Source: an uncultured Sphingomonadaceae bacterium (GTDB lineage Bacteria; Pseudomonadota; Alphaproteobacteria; Sphingomonadales; Sphingomonadaceae). From it: DNA of 64,000 nucleotides. Location of the stretch: the NCBI GenBank assembly GCA_947488625.1, contig CANKZR010000001.1, positions 62,001-126,000 on the forward strand, written 5' to 3'. Within the stretch, counting starts at the first letter, position 1. The number at the start of each line of letters is the position of its first letter. Positions 1 through 7,987 of this stretch are shown piece by piece. Position numbers and translations under genes: made by a program. Below the pieces are notes generated by a model, which saw only the letters and a list, made by a program, of their open reading frames with translations, did no database searches and was not told the origin of the DNA.

Positions 1-1008
1 GGCAGTTTCGATCGGCGGTTGGATAGCGCCATCGCGGTCGAGGTTGCACTCCTGGCACGCGAAGCCGGACGCCCCGTGCAGCTAACCTGGTCGCGCTGGC
101 AGGAGCATGTCGCCAGCTATCCGCGTCCCCCTGCGGCCGGTCTCATGGCCGCGCAAACCGATGACGAGGGCAACATTCGCACCCTGCGCGCCCGCGTCGC
201 CAGCCCGCCGACGATGCGCGAATTCGGGCGGCGCCTGTTCGAGAACGAGGTCAGCTGGGCCGCAATCGACGCGCTTGAAGGCGAAACGGATCGTTTCGCC
301 GTCTCCGGCCTTGCCGGTCCCTACTTAGTGCCCAACCTGTCGGTCGAACATGTGCCCGTCACCGTGATGCTTCCCACGGCACCGATGCGCGGACAGGCGG
401 ACGGATACACCTGCTTCATGCGCGAGAGCTTCATTGACGAGCTGGCCGAGAAACACGACCGCGAACCGATGAGCTATCGCATCGCCATGCTGGGTCAGGA
501 TCCCGCAATGGCCGACTGCCTGCAGCGCGCTGCGCGGCTGGCATCGTGGGATGGCGGCAGGCCCGGAAGCGGACAGGGCATGGCCTGCCATCGCATGAAC
601 CTGGGCGATGCCGCCGGGCGAATTGCATTGGTGGCAGAAGCCAATGCGGGCGAGGGCGGTGTGCGTGCGCGACGACTGTTCGCCTGTGTCGATATCGGCC
701 GCGTGGTCAACCGCGATCTCGCCCTGCAACAGATCGAGGGCGGGTTGATCTTCGGTCTGGGCATGGCGCTGGGATGTTCCACCGAATATTCCGAGGGGCT
801 GCCGACGCACCAGCGCCTTTCCGCGCTGGGTATGCCGACAATGGTCGATTGTCCGGAGATTACCATCGAACTGGTCGAGAGCGATGCCGAGCCTTTCGAT
901 CCCGGCGAGATCGGCGTGCCGCCGGTAGCCCCCGCTCTGGCGAATGCCTTTACCAGTGCAACAGGGGTTCGCCTGCGGCGCCTTCCGCTGCTATCGGCCC
1001 TCCCATGA
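1..1008 (+). CDS. Molybdopterin-binding subunit of an aldehyde oxidase/isoquinoline oxidoreductase-type hydroxylase (C-terminal part)
   Basis: The frame is open from the first base, so the start lies outside the window. The visible 335 residues are the C-terminal half of a molybdenum-hydroxylase large subunit, the family that hydroxylates aldehydes or N-heterocycles using a molybdopterin cofactor and electrons passed through a small [2Fe-2S] subunit. The first residues read GSFDRRLD, matching the family GG-F-GRR signature with Asp where Gly is usual. Near the end GEIGVPPVAPALANA carries the conserved catalytic Glu and is followed by the typical RLRRLPL tail. Family members are about 700-780 residues, so roughly half is missing. 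Membership of the IorB/CoxL-like superfamily is secure; the substrate cannot be inferred. No small-subunit gene follows; hemH comes next after 13 bases. Confidence 0.85.
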   Translation, partial: GSFDRRLDSAIAVEVALLAREAGRPVQLTWSRWQEHVASYPRPPAAGLMAAQTDDEGNIRTLRARVASPPTMREFGRRLFENEVSWAAIDALEGETDRFAVSGLAGPYLVPNLSVEHVPVTVMLPTAPMRGQADGYTCFMRESFIDELAEKHDREPMSYRIAMLGQDPAMADCLQRAARLASWDGGRPGSGQGMACHRMNLGDAAGRIALVAEANAGEGGVRARRLFACVDIGRVVNRDLALQQIEGGLIFGLGMALGCSTEYSEGLPTHQRLSALGMPTMVDCPEITIELVESDAEPFDPGEIGVPPVAPALANAFTSATGVRLRRLPLLSALP

Positions 1009-1021
1009 CAAGGAACCAGCC

Positions 1022-2044
1022 ATGACCTGGCAGACCCAGCAGCTTCCCGCCGATCATGCACCTGTCAACAGTGGCAAGGTTGGCGTTCTGGTCGTCAACC
1101 TCGGCACGCCTGACGCGCCTGAAACCGGGCCTGTACGACGCTATCTGGCCGAATTTCTCTCCGACCGGCGCGTGATCGAGATACCTCCGATCGCCTGGCA
1201 GCCGATCCTGCGCGGCATCATCCTCAACACCCGCCCGAAGAAAAGCGCGGCGGCCTACCGCGAGGTTTGGACCGACAAGGGCTCTCCGTTGGCAGCCATC
1301 ACCGCCGATCAGGCCGAGGGATTGCAGTCCCGCCTGGGAGACACAGTAAATGTGGAATGGGCCATGCGTTATGGCGAACCTTCGATTCCCCACCAGCTCG
1401 AAAAGCTGATGGACGCGGGCTGTGATCGTATTCTGCTGGCACCGCTCTACCCGCAATATTGCGCTGCAACGACGGCGACCGTGGTGGACAAGGCGGCGGA
1501 CTGGCTGCGAGAGCGGCGCTGGCAATCATCCTTGCGCACCTTGCCGCCCTACCACGACGATCCTGCCTATATCGATGCGCTGGCCGCCGACCTTGGCCGT
1601 CAGCTGGATGCGCTGGACTTCACGCCCGAGGTTCTGCTCCTGTCGTTCCACGGAATGCCGCAGCGAACGCTTGAACTGGGCGATCCCTACCACTGTCACT
1701 GCCGCAAGACAGCGCGTCTGCTGGAAGCGAAGATGGCGCGTAGCGACATTCGCATGGTAACGACGTTCCAGAGCCGCTTCGGCCCCGCCAAGTGGTTGAC
1801 CCCCGCCACCGACACGACGCTGGAGGAAGAGGCGGCGAAAGGCACGAAACGGCTGGCTATCGCAGCGCCTGGCTTTTCCGCCGATTGCCTGGAGACGCTG
1901 GAAGAACTGGCGATCCGTGGCAAGGAGCAGTTCACAGAAGCCGGCGGCGAGCAATATGCAACGCTATCCTGCCTCAACACCAGTGACGCCGGAATGGCCA
2001 TGCTGGAGACGATCATCCGCCGCGAACTGGGCGGCTGGATTTGA
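1022..2044 (+). CDS. hemH: Ferrochelatase
   Basis: A 340-residue ferrochelatase, which inserts Fe(II) into protoporphyrin IX in the last step of haem synthesis. The N-terminus has GVLVVNLGTPDAPE, the typical opening of the family. The metal-site His is in LLSFHGMPQ (His about residue 210), and the second conserved acidic site is in GFSADCLETLEE (Glu near 291). Length is normal for bacterial enzymes. The start is the ATG after an AAGGAACC-like ribosome site at about 1009-1016; a longer open frame upstream overlaps the previous gene and lacks family character. The next gene starts inside the hemH stop codon, suggesting coupled translation. Confidence 0.97.
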   Translation: MTWQTQQLPADHAPVNSGKVGVLVVNLGTPDAPETGPVRRYLAEFLSDRRVIEIPPIAWQPILRGIILNTRPKKSAAAYREVWTDKGSPLAAITADQAEGLQSRLGDTVNVEWAMRYGEPSIPHQLEKLMDAGCDRILLAPLYPQYCAATTATVVDKAADWLRERRWQSSLRTLPPYHDDPAYIDALAADLGRQLDALDFTPEVLLLSFHGMPQRTLELGDPYHCHCRKTARLLEAKMARSDIRMVTTFQSRFGPAKWLTPATDTTLEEEAAKGTKRLAIAAPGFSADCLETLEELAIRGKEQFTEAGGEQYATLSCLNTSDAGMAMLETIIRRELGGWI

Positions 2045-2415
2045 CACCCGGTGAGGTCGTTAGTCGATTTGCCTTAGCTCATCTTGCCGGCCTTCTTCTG
2101 ATGTCGCTATCTTTGTCGATCGGATATGGCAGGATTGCTGATACCTTGCCCGTTACTTTAATAGGGTTTTTCTTCTCTCTGCCGCTTTTCATACCGGCTG
2201 CGATCTTCGGTGGCATCCTGGCGAACAGAGTAAGTCGGCACCCCGGTATGTTCTGTCTGGTCGGTCCTGCGATAGTTATCGGGCTTGGTTCCGTGGTGTT
2301 CGCAGGTGAGCTCATGATGGAGATCTCCCTGTCCAGTATCTTTGCAAGCGCAATATTCTTTGTGATGATCGTGCGCTTGAGATCGACGATCAAGCGCGGA
2401 TATTTTGATCCGTAA
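2041..2415 (+). CDS. Small membrane protein of unknown function
   Basis: A 124-residue protein starting at a TTG that overlaps the hemH stop codon. Four hydrophobic stretches are visible (about residues 12-30, 37-58, 72-92 and 95-112), so it is probably an inner-membrane protein with four helices. No family is recognised. The base composition is visibly poorer in G+C than in the flanking genes, with many TTT, TCT and ATA codons, which may mean recent acquisition or relaxed selection. The TTG start is inferred from the overlap; no better start is visible upstream. Confidence 0.6.
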   Translation: MTPGEVVSRFALAHLAGLLLMSLSLSIGYGRIADTLPVTLIGFFFSLPLFIPAAIFGGILANRVSRHPGMFCLVGPAIVIGLGSVVFAGELMMEISLSSIFASAIFFVMIVRLRSTIKRGYFDP

Positions 2416-2420
2416 TAATG

Positions 2421-2576
2421 TTAGAAATCGATGGCGATGCCATCCTTCACCCAGTCGCCATAGCGCGTCGGGCTGAGTTTCTCGTCCACCTCGTTCGCCT
2501 CCGGCTTGGGCGGTGGGTCATTGGTCCAGTGCGCGGGTTTCTGAAAACCTTCGGGTCGTTTGTTCGCTTTTTTCAT
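2421..2576 (-). CDS. DUF1674 / SDHAF4-like succinate dehydrogenase assembly factor
   Basis: A 51-residue protein ending LSPTRYGDWVKDGIAIDF, which is the diagnostic DUF1674 signature (PTRYGDW...DF) shared with eukaryotic SDHAF4. Those proteins help mature the flavinylated SdhA subunit of succinate dehydrogenase. The N-terminal part is charged and proline-rich (KPAHWTNDPPPKPEAN), as usual for this short, partly disordered family. The chosen ATG follows a strong GGAGG site 5 bases upstream; a longer frame to 2612 is less likely. It is transcribed divergently from rsmB with about 55 bases between starts. No sdh genes lie nearby, so the assembly role is inferred from the family only. Confidence 0.85.
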   Translation of the reverse strand: MKKANKRPEGFQKPAHWTNDPPPKPEANEVDEKLSPTRYGDWVKDGIAIDF

Positions 2577-2631
2577 GACCTCCAAGATGGGCGCTCTGGC
2601 GCGCGCGTGCAACTGGCCCTAGGGGCATGTC

Positions 2632-3873
2632 ATGGCCAAGACCCCCGGATTGCTCCCCCGCCGCGCTGCGCTCAAGATGCTCGATGCCGTGTTGCGTCGT
2701 GGCGAGACGCTGGAACAGGCGGGCGGGGCGGCCAACGGCCTCTCCAGCTTCTCCGACCGCGCGCTGGCAAAGGCGCTGGCGGGCGAGGTGCTGCGCTGGC
2801 TGGTAGACCTCGATGCGCTGATCGACAGTGCCACGAAGCAGGTGCTGCCCGAGGATGCCAAGGCGCGCATGGTGCTGCGCATCATGCTGGCGGGCTGGTT
2901 GCGGCTGGAAACCCCGCCGCACGCCGTCGTCGCCACCGCGTTGCCGCTGTTGGTGGGTGGGCCCAAACGGCTGGCGCATGGCGTGTTCGCAACACTGACA
3001 CGCGGCGAGGCGAAACTGCCCGAAGTGCCGAGCCTGCCCGAAGCGGTGGCCGAGCGCTGGGGCGAGTGGGTCGGATACGATCTTGGCGCCATCGCCGCCG
3101 GGATCGCCACACCGCCGCCGCTGGACCTGCGGCTGAAAGCGCCGGACCTGACCGGGGAAATCGCCGCTCGCCTGCAGGCCACCAGCCTTGCGCGCGGCCA
3201 CCTGCGCCTGCCGCGCGGGGCGTCGGTTTCGGATCTCCCCGGATACGATGAGGGTAGCTGGTGGGTGCAGGATCTGGCGGCAACCTTGCCCGCAAGCCTG
3301 TTGGGTTCGGGCGAAGGACGCCGCGTGCTCGATCTCGCCGCCGCGCCGGGAGGCAAGACCATGCAACTGGCCGCTGCCGGATGGGACGTTACCGCGCTGG
3401 ACGTCCACCCCAAGCGGATGATGCGCCTGCGCGAAAACCTGGCGCGCGTCGGGCTGGACGCACACACGGTGATCGCCGATGCGCTGGAGTGGGATCCGGA
3501 GGAGAAATTCGACGCTGTCCTTCTGGACGCGCCCTGCACGGCGACGGGCACCTGTCGCCGCCATCCCGAGGTGATCCACCGTATCGGCCCGCGCCAGATT
3601 GCCGAGATGGCCGAACTGCAGGCAAAGTTGCTGGCTCGCGCCTCCGGCTGGCTGAACCCCGGCAGCACGTTGGTATACGCCACCTGCTCTCTGGAGCGGG
3701 AGGAGGGCGAGGATATCGTCGCCGCCTGCACACTGACGCCCGATCCGATCCGCGCCGACGAACTGCCCGCCGGATTGCAGCCCACTGGTGATGGCTGGCT
3801 ACGCACCGATCCCGGAATGCTGCCGGAGGAAGGCGGGCTGGATGGATTCTTCATCGCCCGCTTCACCGCCTGA
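2632..3873 (+). CDS. rsmB: 16S rRNA (cytosine-C5) methyltransferase, RsmB/NOL1-NOP2-Sun family
   Basis: A 413-residue SAM-dependent RNA m5C methyltransferase. Residues 1 to about 130 form a NusB-like helical RNA-binding domain. The catalytic domain follows, with the SAM loop DLAAAPGGKT near residue 233, the DAPCTATGT motif near residue 300 containing the family cysteine, and YATCSLE near residue 349 containing the second, catalytic cysteine. RsmB modifies C967 of 16S rRNA in E. coli, and the equivalent target is inferred here. The ATG start follows an AGGGG-like site. The gene is divergent from the SDHAF4-like gene and convergent with mtfA. Confidence 0.93.
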   Translation: MAKTPGLLPRRAALKMLDAVLRRGETLEQAGGAANGLSSFSDRALAKALAGEVLRWLVDLDALIDSATKQVLPEDAKARMVLRIMLAGWLRLETPPHAVVATALPLLVGGPKRLAHGVFATLTRGEAKLPEVPSLPEAVAERWGEWVGYDLGAIAAGIATPPPLDLRLKAPDLTGEIAARLQATSLARGHLRLPRGASVSDLPGYDEGSWWVQDLAATLPASLLGSGEGRRVLDLAAAPGGKTMQLAAAGWDVTALDVHPKRMMRLRENLARVGLDAHTVIADALEWDPEEKFDAVLLDAPCTATGTCRRHPEVIHRIGPRQIAEMAELQAKLLARASGWLNPGSTLVYATCSLEREEGEDIVAACTLTPDPIRADELPAGLQPTGDGWLRTDPGMLPEEGGLDGFFIARFTA

Positions 3874-3929
3874 CGCTGGGCGAAGTTGATACCTGGTCGC
3901 TGAAAACGGTTCGCAAGGCTGGTTAACGG

Positions 3930-4010
3930 TCGCACGTGCGATACGGCCCGCGCCCCTTGCAACGCTGCTGCTGGCCCAGGAAACACCGGTTAACTCAAGC
4001 GTGCTTGAGT
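3930..4010. promoter_or_regulatory. Two perfect palindromes in the rsmB-mtfA intergenic region
   Basis: Between the convergent rsmB and mtfA genes lie two perfect inverted repeats. TCGCACGTGCGA is at 3930-3941 and ACTCAAGCGTGCTTGAGT at 3993-4010, the latter with 8-base arms around a 2-base spacer. The second has the size and symmetry of a TetR-type operator, but no regulator gene is adjacent. Neither is followed by a T-run, so they are poor intrinsic terminators. Function is unknown. Confidence 0.35.
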
Positions 4011-4013
4011 AAA

Positions 4014-4133
4014 TTAGGTTTTCTCGCTTTCATCCATCCAACGCGCCTTCCAGTTCGCAAAATTGGCGATCAGCGTGACGGCCTCTCCGGCCCTCGGATT
4101 CGGTAAGAGCGAACTGTCGGCCAACGGTCCCAT
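4014..4133 (-). CDS. Possible small ORF downstream of mtfA
   Basis: A 39-residue open frame immediately downstream of mtfA and in the same reading frame: from the mtfA TAG stop the frame stays open for 49 codons to a TAA at 4014. The stretch just before its ATG would encode LCGTCAM, with a CxxC pair. The ORF contains two tryptophans and codon use resembling its neighbours. No strong ribosome site precedes the ATG, and no family is recognised. It could be a small gene, a remnant of a longer mtfA C-terminus, or chance. Confidence 0.25.
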   Translation of the reverse strand: MGPLADSSLLPNPRAGEAVTLIANFANWKARWMDESEKT

Positions 4134-4163
4134 CGCACAAGTTCCGCAGAGCGCCGGTCCTTT

Positions 4164-4991
4164 CTAGCCGATGGGGTCGGTCCATCGCTCGGGGTCCAGC
4201 GCCAGTAGCTCGGCCAATTGGTCATAGAGCGCTGGCTCCTCGCGCCTCAAGGACTGCGGTTTCTCGAAGAAGGTGACGATGGCTTCCGCAAAGAACTCTT
4301 GGTGGTTTGTCGCACCGTAGGCGTCAACCGGCGTAGGGCGCCCGCTCTCGACCCTTTTTACATGGTCATCATAAGCGTCCAGCATGGCTTTTTCCCATCC
4401 CGCAAAAGCCTGCCCCTTGCGCAGGATTGGTACGCCATTGGTGTGGCCGGTCAAACTGTCCAGCTGGTGCGCGAACTCGTGGAGGACGACGTTGTGACCA
4501 TCTGTCGGGTCTAGTCCGCCCTGGAGCGCATGATCCCAGGACAGGACCACGGGCCCGCGTTGCCAGCTTTCTCCAAGTGCGCCGCTTGCGCTCTCATGCA
4601 CGACAAACCCGTCATGGGTATTGCGGTTGGTGCTGAAAGCGGACGGGTAGACCAGTATTGTTCTGAGCGTGTCATACCAGACCGGGCTATTGACGATCGG
4701 CAAGCAGGCTTGCGAGGCGATGGACAGTTTCATCTGATCCGTCACCTCGAGGCCATGGTTGCCGTGAAAAGTGACCTGATCGAGGAACAGGTTTATCTTC
4801 CCCTCGAGTTTGGGAAGCAATGATGCGGGCATTCTCCGCACGATCGGGACCAGCTTAGCGACGACTTTGCGTTGTTCTGAATCCAGCGGTGTCGCCAGGA
4901 GACGCTCGCGTTTTCGCCGCTTTGAAATATGGCGATAGATCAAGACCGCGACAATCAGCAGGCCAAAGAGAAGGATCGGCAATAATGTCAT
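4164..4991 (-). CDS. mtfA: MtfA-like zinc-dependent peptidase (M90 family)
   Basis: A 275-residue protein with one N-terminal membrane helix (residues 3-20) followed by RRKRER, placing the enzyme domain in the cytoplasm. The zinc-peptidase motif HEFAH is at residues 171-175, and a downstream NHQEFFAEAI at about 229-238 supplies the third acidic ligand. LEVTDQMKLSIASQACLP at residues 81-98 is a typical MtfA family segment. In E. coli MtfA is a peptidase that binds and inactivates the glucose repressor Mlc; that partner need not exist here. The membrane anchor is common in alphaproteobacterial versions. An in-frame open stretch follows the TAG stop. Confidence 0.88.
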   Translation of the reverse strand: MTLLPILLFGLLIVAVLIYRHISKRRKRERLLATPLDSEQRKVVAKLVPIVRRMPASLLPKLEGKINLFLDQVTFHGNHGLEVTDQMKLSIASQACLPIVNSPVWYDTLRTILVYPSAFSTNRNTHDGFVVHESASGALGESWQRGPVVLSWDHALQGGLDPTDGHNVVLHEFAHQLDSLTGHTNGVPILRKGQAFAGWEKAMLDAYDDHVKRVESGRPTPVDAYGATNHQEFFAEAIVTFFEKPQSLRREEPALYDQLAELLALDPERWTDPIG

Positions 4992-5188
4992 AGGTCAGTA
5001 ATCTGAAATATCGTGTGATCTGCAGCAAGTTCAAGATCGGGCGGGGTCTAGCGCCGAGCCGTGCCGCTTCCCGCCATCTTTTCAGACGTTCCGACCTATC
5101 TTTGATTTCGCCATTATCGGATTGGCAGCCATTGGGCTTAATTGTCTCGAAAGCTGAATGTCAGCCAGCGACCCCATTGCGGACACTA

Positions 5189-5209
5189 AGCATTGCGCAT
5201 AGCAATGCT
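5189..5209 (+). repeat. Short perfect hairpin upstream of an exported protein gene
   Basis: AGCATTGC and GCAATGCT form a perfect 8-base inverted repeat around a 5-base loop, 40 bases before the start of the next gene. The surrounding 4992-5248 stretch holds no convincing gene. It could be an operator or a 5-prime UTR hairpin. No T-run follows closely enough for a terminator. Confidence 0.35.
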
Positions 5210-5248
5210 GCAAGAGCTTCATTTTTCTGACGAGAAGGGAATTGGCCG

Positions 5249-5710
5249 ATGAGGCTGTTACGCGCAATGATCGCCGTTTGTGGGCTTTTAGCGGTTCCTA
5301 ACGCTGCTAATGCCCAATCGGACGAGTGGTTCGTCGGTTCTCATCCTGACTACCACGCCGCGATGGTTAGAGATCTCGATGGGGTTTTTGTGGCGGTTTA
5401 TGTCGCAAAGGAGCCGTCAATCTATGCGTCCCCTTTGCTCATGGAAACTCTGGCACCAGCTTGTGATGCGGCGCAGCCGGTCGAAATGCATAGCACTCAG
5501 GCGATCATGGCGTTTGGTCCGACTGCCGAGGAGCGACTGTTAGAGGTGCGGAACGCTGTTCAAGGATTTTTCGACCGAAGTGTCGAGTCATGCCCGGTCG
5601 CGGATGATTTCGAGGCTCGGTTCTTTCATCGGTTCGACGACGCGTATCTTGCAACAGATGCATTGCTCATGGAGGCGGGTATTTTCCCGCTTGAGGAAGG
5701 CGATGAGTAG
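5249..5710 (+). CDS. Exported protein of unknown function
   Basis: A 153-residue protein with a clear Sec signal peptide: positively charged start, hydrophobic core, and ANA cleavage site after about residue 22. The mature part is acidic and has two cysteines (in PACDAA and ESCPVAD) that could form a disulfide in the periplasm. No family is recognised. The start ATG follows GAAGGGAA about 8 bases upstream. G+C is lower than in neighbours. It stands alone between mtfA (leftward) and the msrA terminator. Confidence 0.7.
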   Translation: MRLLRAMIAVCGLLAVPNAANAQSDEWFVGSHPDYHAAMVRDLDGVFVAVYVAKEPSIYASPLLMETLAPACDAAQPVEMHSTQAIMAFGPTAEERLLEVRNAVQGFFDRSVESCPVADDFEARFFHRFDDAYLATDALLMEAGIFPLEEGDE

Positions 5711-5811
5711 CGGACAAATAGAGGCCGCTTTCCACCCTAATTCCCGACGGTAACGCATGAGATTACAGCGCCGCAAAGCCGACGCCCGCCCCCCCTCGGG
5801 ATACAGAAACG

Positions 5812-5850
5812 AAAAAAGGGAGAGCCAACCTCACGGTCAGCCCTCCCTTT
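5812..5850 (-). terminator. Intrinsic terminator of msrA
   Basis: Read on the minus strand, a 16-base-pair stem (AAAGGGAG, GGCT, GACC pairing with GGTT, GGCT, CTCCCTTT, including a few G-U pairs) closes a GTGA tetraloop and ends in six T residues. It lies 34 bases after the msrA stop. The plus strand has an A-run before the stem and only three T after it, so it is mainly directional for msrA. Confidence 0.9.
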
Positions 5851-5883
5851 CACATCCGTCGCCCTTCGGCTTTCCGACGTCCG

Positions 5884-6411
5884 CTAGCTCTTCACCTTGT
5901 CGGCAAAGCTCTTCCTCAGCTTCATCAGCTTGGGCGGAATCACGGCCATGCAGTAGGGGTTTCGCTGGCCTTCGCCGTCCCAGTATTCCTGGTGGTAGTC
6001 CTCTGCCGGATACCATTTGCCGCTTTCGATGGTGGTCACAGCCTTGCCATCGTGGATTTCGTTCCAGCGGGCGATGGCCTTTTCAGCCTCGGCCTTTTGC
6101 CCATCGTCTGCCGGGAAGATAGCGCTGCGGTACTGGGTTCCCACGTCGTTGCCCTGCCGGTTCAACTGGCTGGGATCGTGCGTGCCCATGAACATGTCCA
6201 GTATTTCGGGCAGGCTCACCGTGTCGGGGTCGAAGGTCACCTTTACGCCCTCGGCATGGCCGGTGCTGCCGGTGCAGACCTCCTTGTAGGTGGGGTTCTC
6301 CACCGTGCCGCCGATATATCCGCTTTCGACGCTTTCAACGCCGATCACGTCATTGAAGACCGCTTCAGTGCACCAGAAGCACCCGCCTGCGACAATTACC
6401 GTCTCGCTCAT
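5884..6411 (-). CDS. msrA: Peptide methionine sulfoxide reductase MsrA
   Basis: A 175-residue enzyme that reduces methionine-S-sulfoxide in proteins and free amino acid, repairing oxidative damage. The catalytic motif GGCFWCTE is at residues 9-16 with the nucleophile Cys11. GSTGHAEGV, THDPSQLNRQGNDVGTQYRS and EDYHQEYW are standard conserved blocks. The only later cysteine is in NPYCMAV near the C-terminus, which may act as the recycling cysteine. No MsrB domain is fused. The start ATG has an AAGGAG site about 8 bases upstream. A strong hairpin terminator follows the gene. Confidence 0.97.
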   Translation of the reverse strand: MSETVIVAGGCFWCTEAVFNDVIGVESVESGYIGGTVENPTYKEVCTGSTGHAEGVKVTFDPDTVSLPEILDMFMGTHDPSQLNRQGNDVGTQYRSAIFPADDGQKAEAEKAIARWNEIHDGKAVTTIESGKWYPAEDYHQEYWDGEGQRNPYCMAVIPPKLMKLRKSFADKVKS

Positions 6412-6515
6412 ACTAAAACTCCTTGTTGGCCCGTGACATGGGGGCCCTAAGTCCGCTTGTCATCTCCCGCATGCGTCCTAAAGTGCTGCGCAACATCAAT
6501 CCGGGAGAATTATCA

Positions 6516-7343
6516 GTGCGCCTTACCCCCCTGTTCGCCGCAACCGCCCTAGCAGTTTCCGCACCCGCCATGGCCGACGATCACACCGGCCCCTCGCTGG
6601 AGGACGTGCTGGCCATGGACATGCGCGCGGACGATGCTCCGCGCGACGAATATCGCAATCCGGCGGAGACTTTGGCCTTCTTCCAGGTGGAGCCGGATAT
6701 GACGGTGGTGGAATATGGTCCGGGCAGCGGCTGGTACACCCGCGTGCTGGCTCCGTGGGTCGCGCCGCAGGGCACCTATATCGCGGTGGATGGCGATACC
6801 GACCAGCGCAGCTTTTCCAGCCGCACCCAGGAAGGCCGCGCCAAGAGCTGGCCCGAAACCTTCCCTGCGATGGCAGCAGAATGGACGGGCATGGATGCCG
6901 ACAGCATCGTAGCCTTCGAAAGCGACGAAGCGCCCGAAGGCGTGGCGGGCACGGTGGACCGCGTCCTGATCTTCCGCTCCATTCACGGCCTGCTGAATGG
7001 CGCTCGCGCCGACAGTGAACTGCGCAACCTGCGCGCGCTGCTGGCCGATGATGGCATGGTGGGCGTGGTGCAGCATCGCGCCGATGCCGATGCACCGTGG
7101 TCCTACGCCAACGGTGCCAACGGCTATCTGAGGCAGGACGATGTCGTCGCCCTGTTCACCCTCAACGGCTTCGAACTGGTCGACAGTTCCGAAGTGAATG
7201 CCAATCCGGACGATCCGGCCAACTGGGAAGGCGGCGTTTGGACGCTGCCTCCGGTGCTGCGTTACGGTGATGAAGATCGGGCCCGCTATGAAGCCATCGG
7301 CGAAAGCGACCGGATGACGCTGTTGTTCAAGAAGGCGGACTGA
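6516..7343 (+). CDS. Exported SAM-dependent methyltransferase-like protein (COG4798 type)
   Basis: A 275-residue protein beginning at GTG after a GGGAGAA site. An upstream ATG frame exists, but only this start gives a signal peptide (MRLTPLFAATALAVSAPAMA, cleaved after residue 20). The mature protein has a class I methyltransferase nucleotide loop, VVEYGPGSGWYT at residues 64-75, and an HRADADAPWSYANG segment typical of the predicted extracytoplasmic methyltransferase family. How such a protein would obtain SAM outside the cytoplasm is unclear, and its activity is unproven. It overlaps the following lipoprotein gene by one base (TGATG), so the two are probably co-translated. Confidence 0.85.
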   Translation: MRLTPLFAATALAVSAPAMADDHTGPSLEDVLAMDMRADDAPRDEYRNPAETLAFFQVEPDMTVVEYGPGSGWYTRVLAPWVAPQGTYIAVDGDTDQRSFSSRTQEGRAKSWPETFPAMAAEWTGMDADSIVAFESDEAPEGVAGTVDRVLIFRSIHGLLNGARADSELRNLRALLADDGMVGVVQHRADADAPWSYANGANGYLRQDDVVALFTLNGFELVDSSEVNANPDDPANWEGGVWTLPPVLRYGDEDRARYEAIGESDRMTLLFKKAD

Positions 7344-7831
7344 TGCGGCGCACAGTCCTCCTCGCTGCCGGTCTTTCCCTCGCCGCATGTACGCCGGAGC
7401 CTACACCGGTCGAGGCGGCTACGCAGGAAAGAACTGCCACGCCGCAGCAGGCCGACATAGAAGCAGCGATGGAGGACAGCGCGGCTGGCTGGAACGAAGG
7501 CGACATGGATCGCTTCCTCGCCATCTATTCCGATGCGCCGGACACCAGCTTCGTGGGTTCTGGCGGACTGGTGCGCGGCAAACCGGCGATGGAGGAGCGC
7601 TACCGCGAAGCCTATGACTGGTCACAGGCTGATCCGGGCGAGCGCGGTACGCTGTCCTTCGAAACCGTCGATTTTCGTCCGCTGGGATCGGATCATGCGC
7701 TTTATATCGGTCGCTACGTCCTAACCTATGCAGACGATCGCGAACCGGCGGAGGGTTTCACTTCGCTGGTGTTCACCCGCGATGGCACCGAAGTGGATAG
7801 CTGGAAGATCGTGGCTGACCACAGTTCATGA
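7343..7831 (+). CDS. Lipoprotein with SnoaL/DUF4440-type NTF2-like domain
   Basis: A 162-residue protein with a lipoprotein signal (LSLAAC, lipidated Cys16). After a short linker, residues about 40-160 fit a SnoaL/DUF4440 cone fold: IEAAMEDSAAGWNEGDMDRFLAIYSD near the start and a C-terminal DSWKIVADHSS strand, as in many small bacterial proteins of this superfamily. Such domains can be enzymes or ligand-binding folds; no catalytic residues can be assigned. The start codon overlaps the stop of the exported methyltransferase-like gene, implying a shared role at the cell envelope. Confidence 0.8.
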   Translation: MRRTVLLAAGLSLAACTPEPTPVEAATQERTATPQQADIEAAMEDSAAGWNEGDMDRFLAIYSDAPDTSFVGSGGLVRGKPAMEERYREAYDWSQADPGERGTLSFETVDFRPLGSDHALYIGRYVLTYADDREPAEGFTSLVFTRDGTEVDSWKIVADHSS

Positions 7832-7987
7832 TGTCATGGTTGACCGGGCGCGGCCCGTTCCAGCATTACGCCCGGCCAGACTACCATTAGCGTGACTGTG
7901 CAGATCGATTTTGCATTGCTGCCCGAATAGCGATCGCACGAACAGCGCTCTTGTGGAGCAACAAACGCCGCAGTAATTGCAGGCGCC

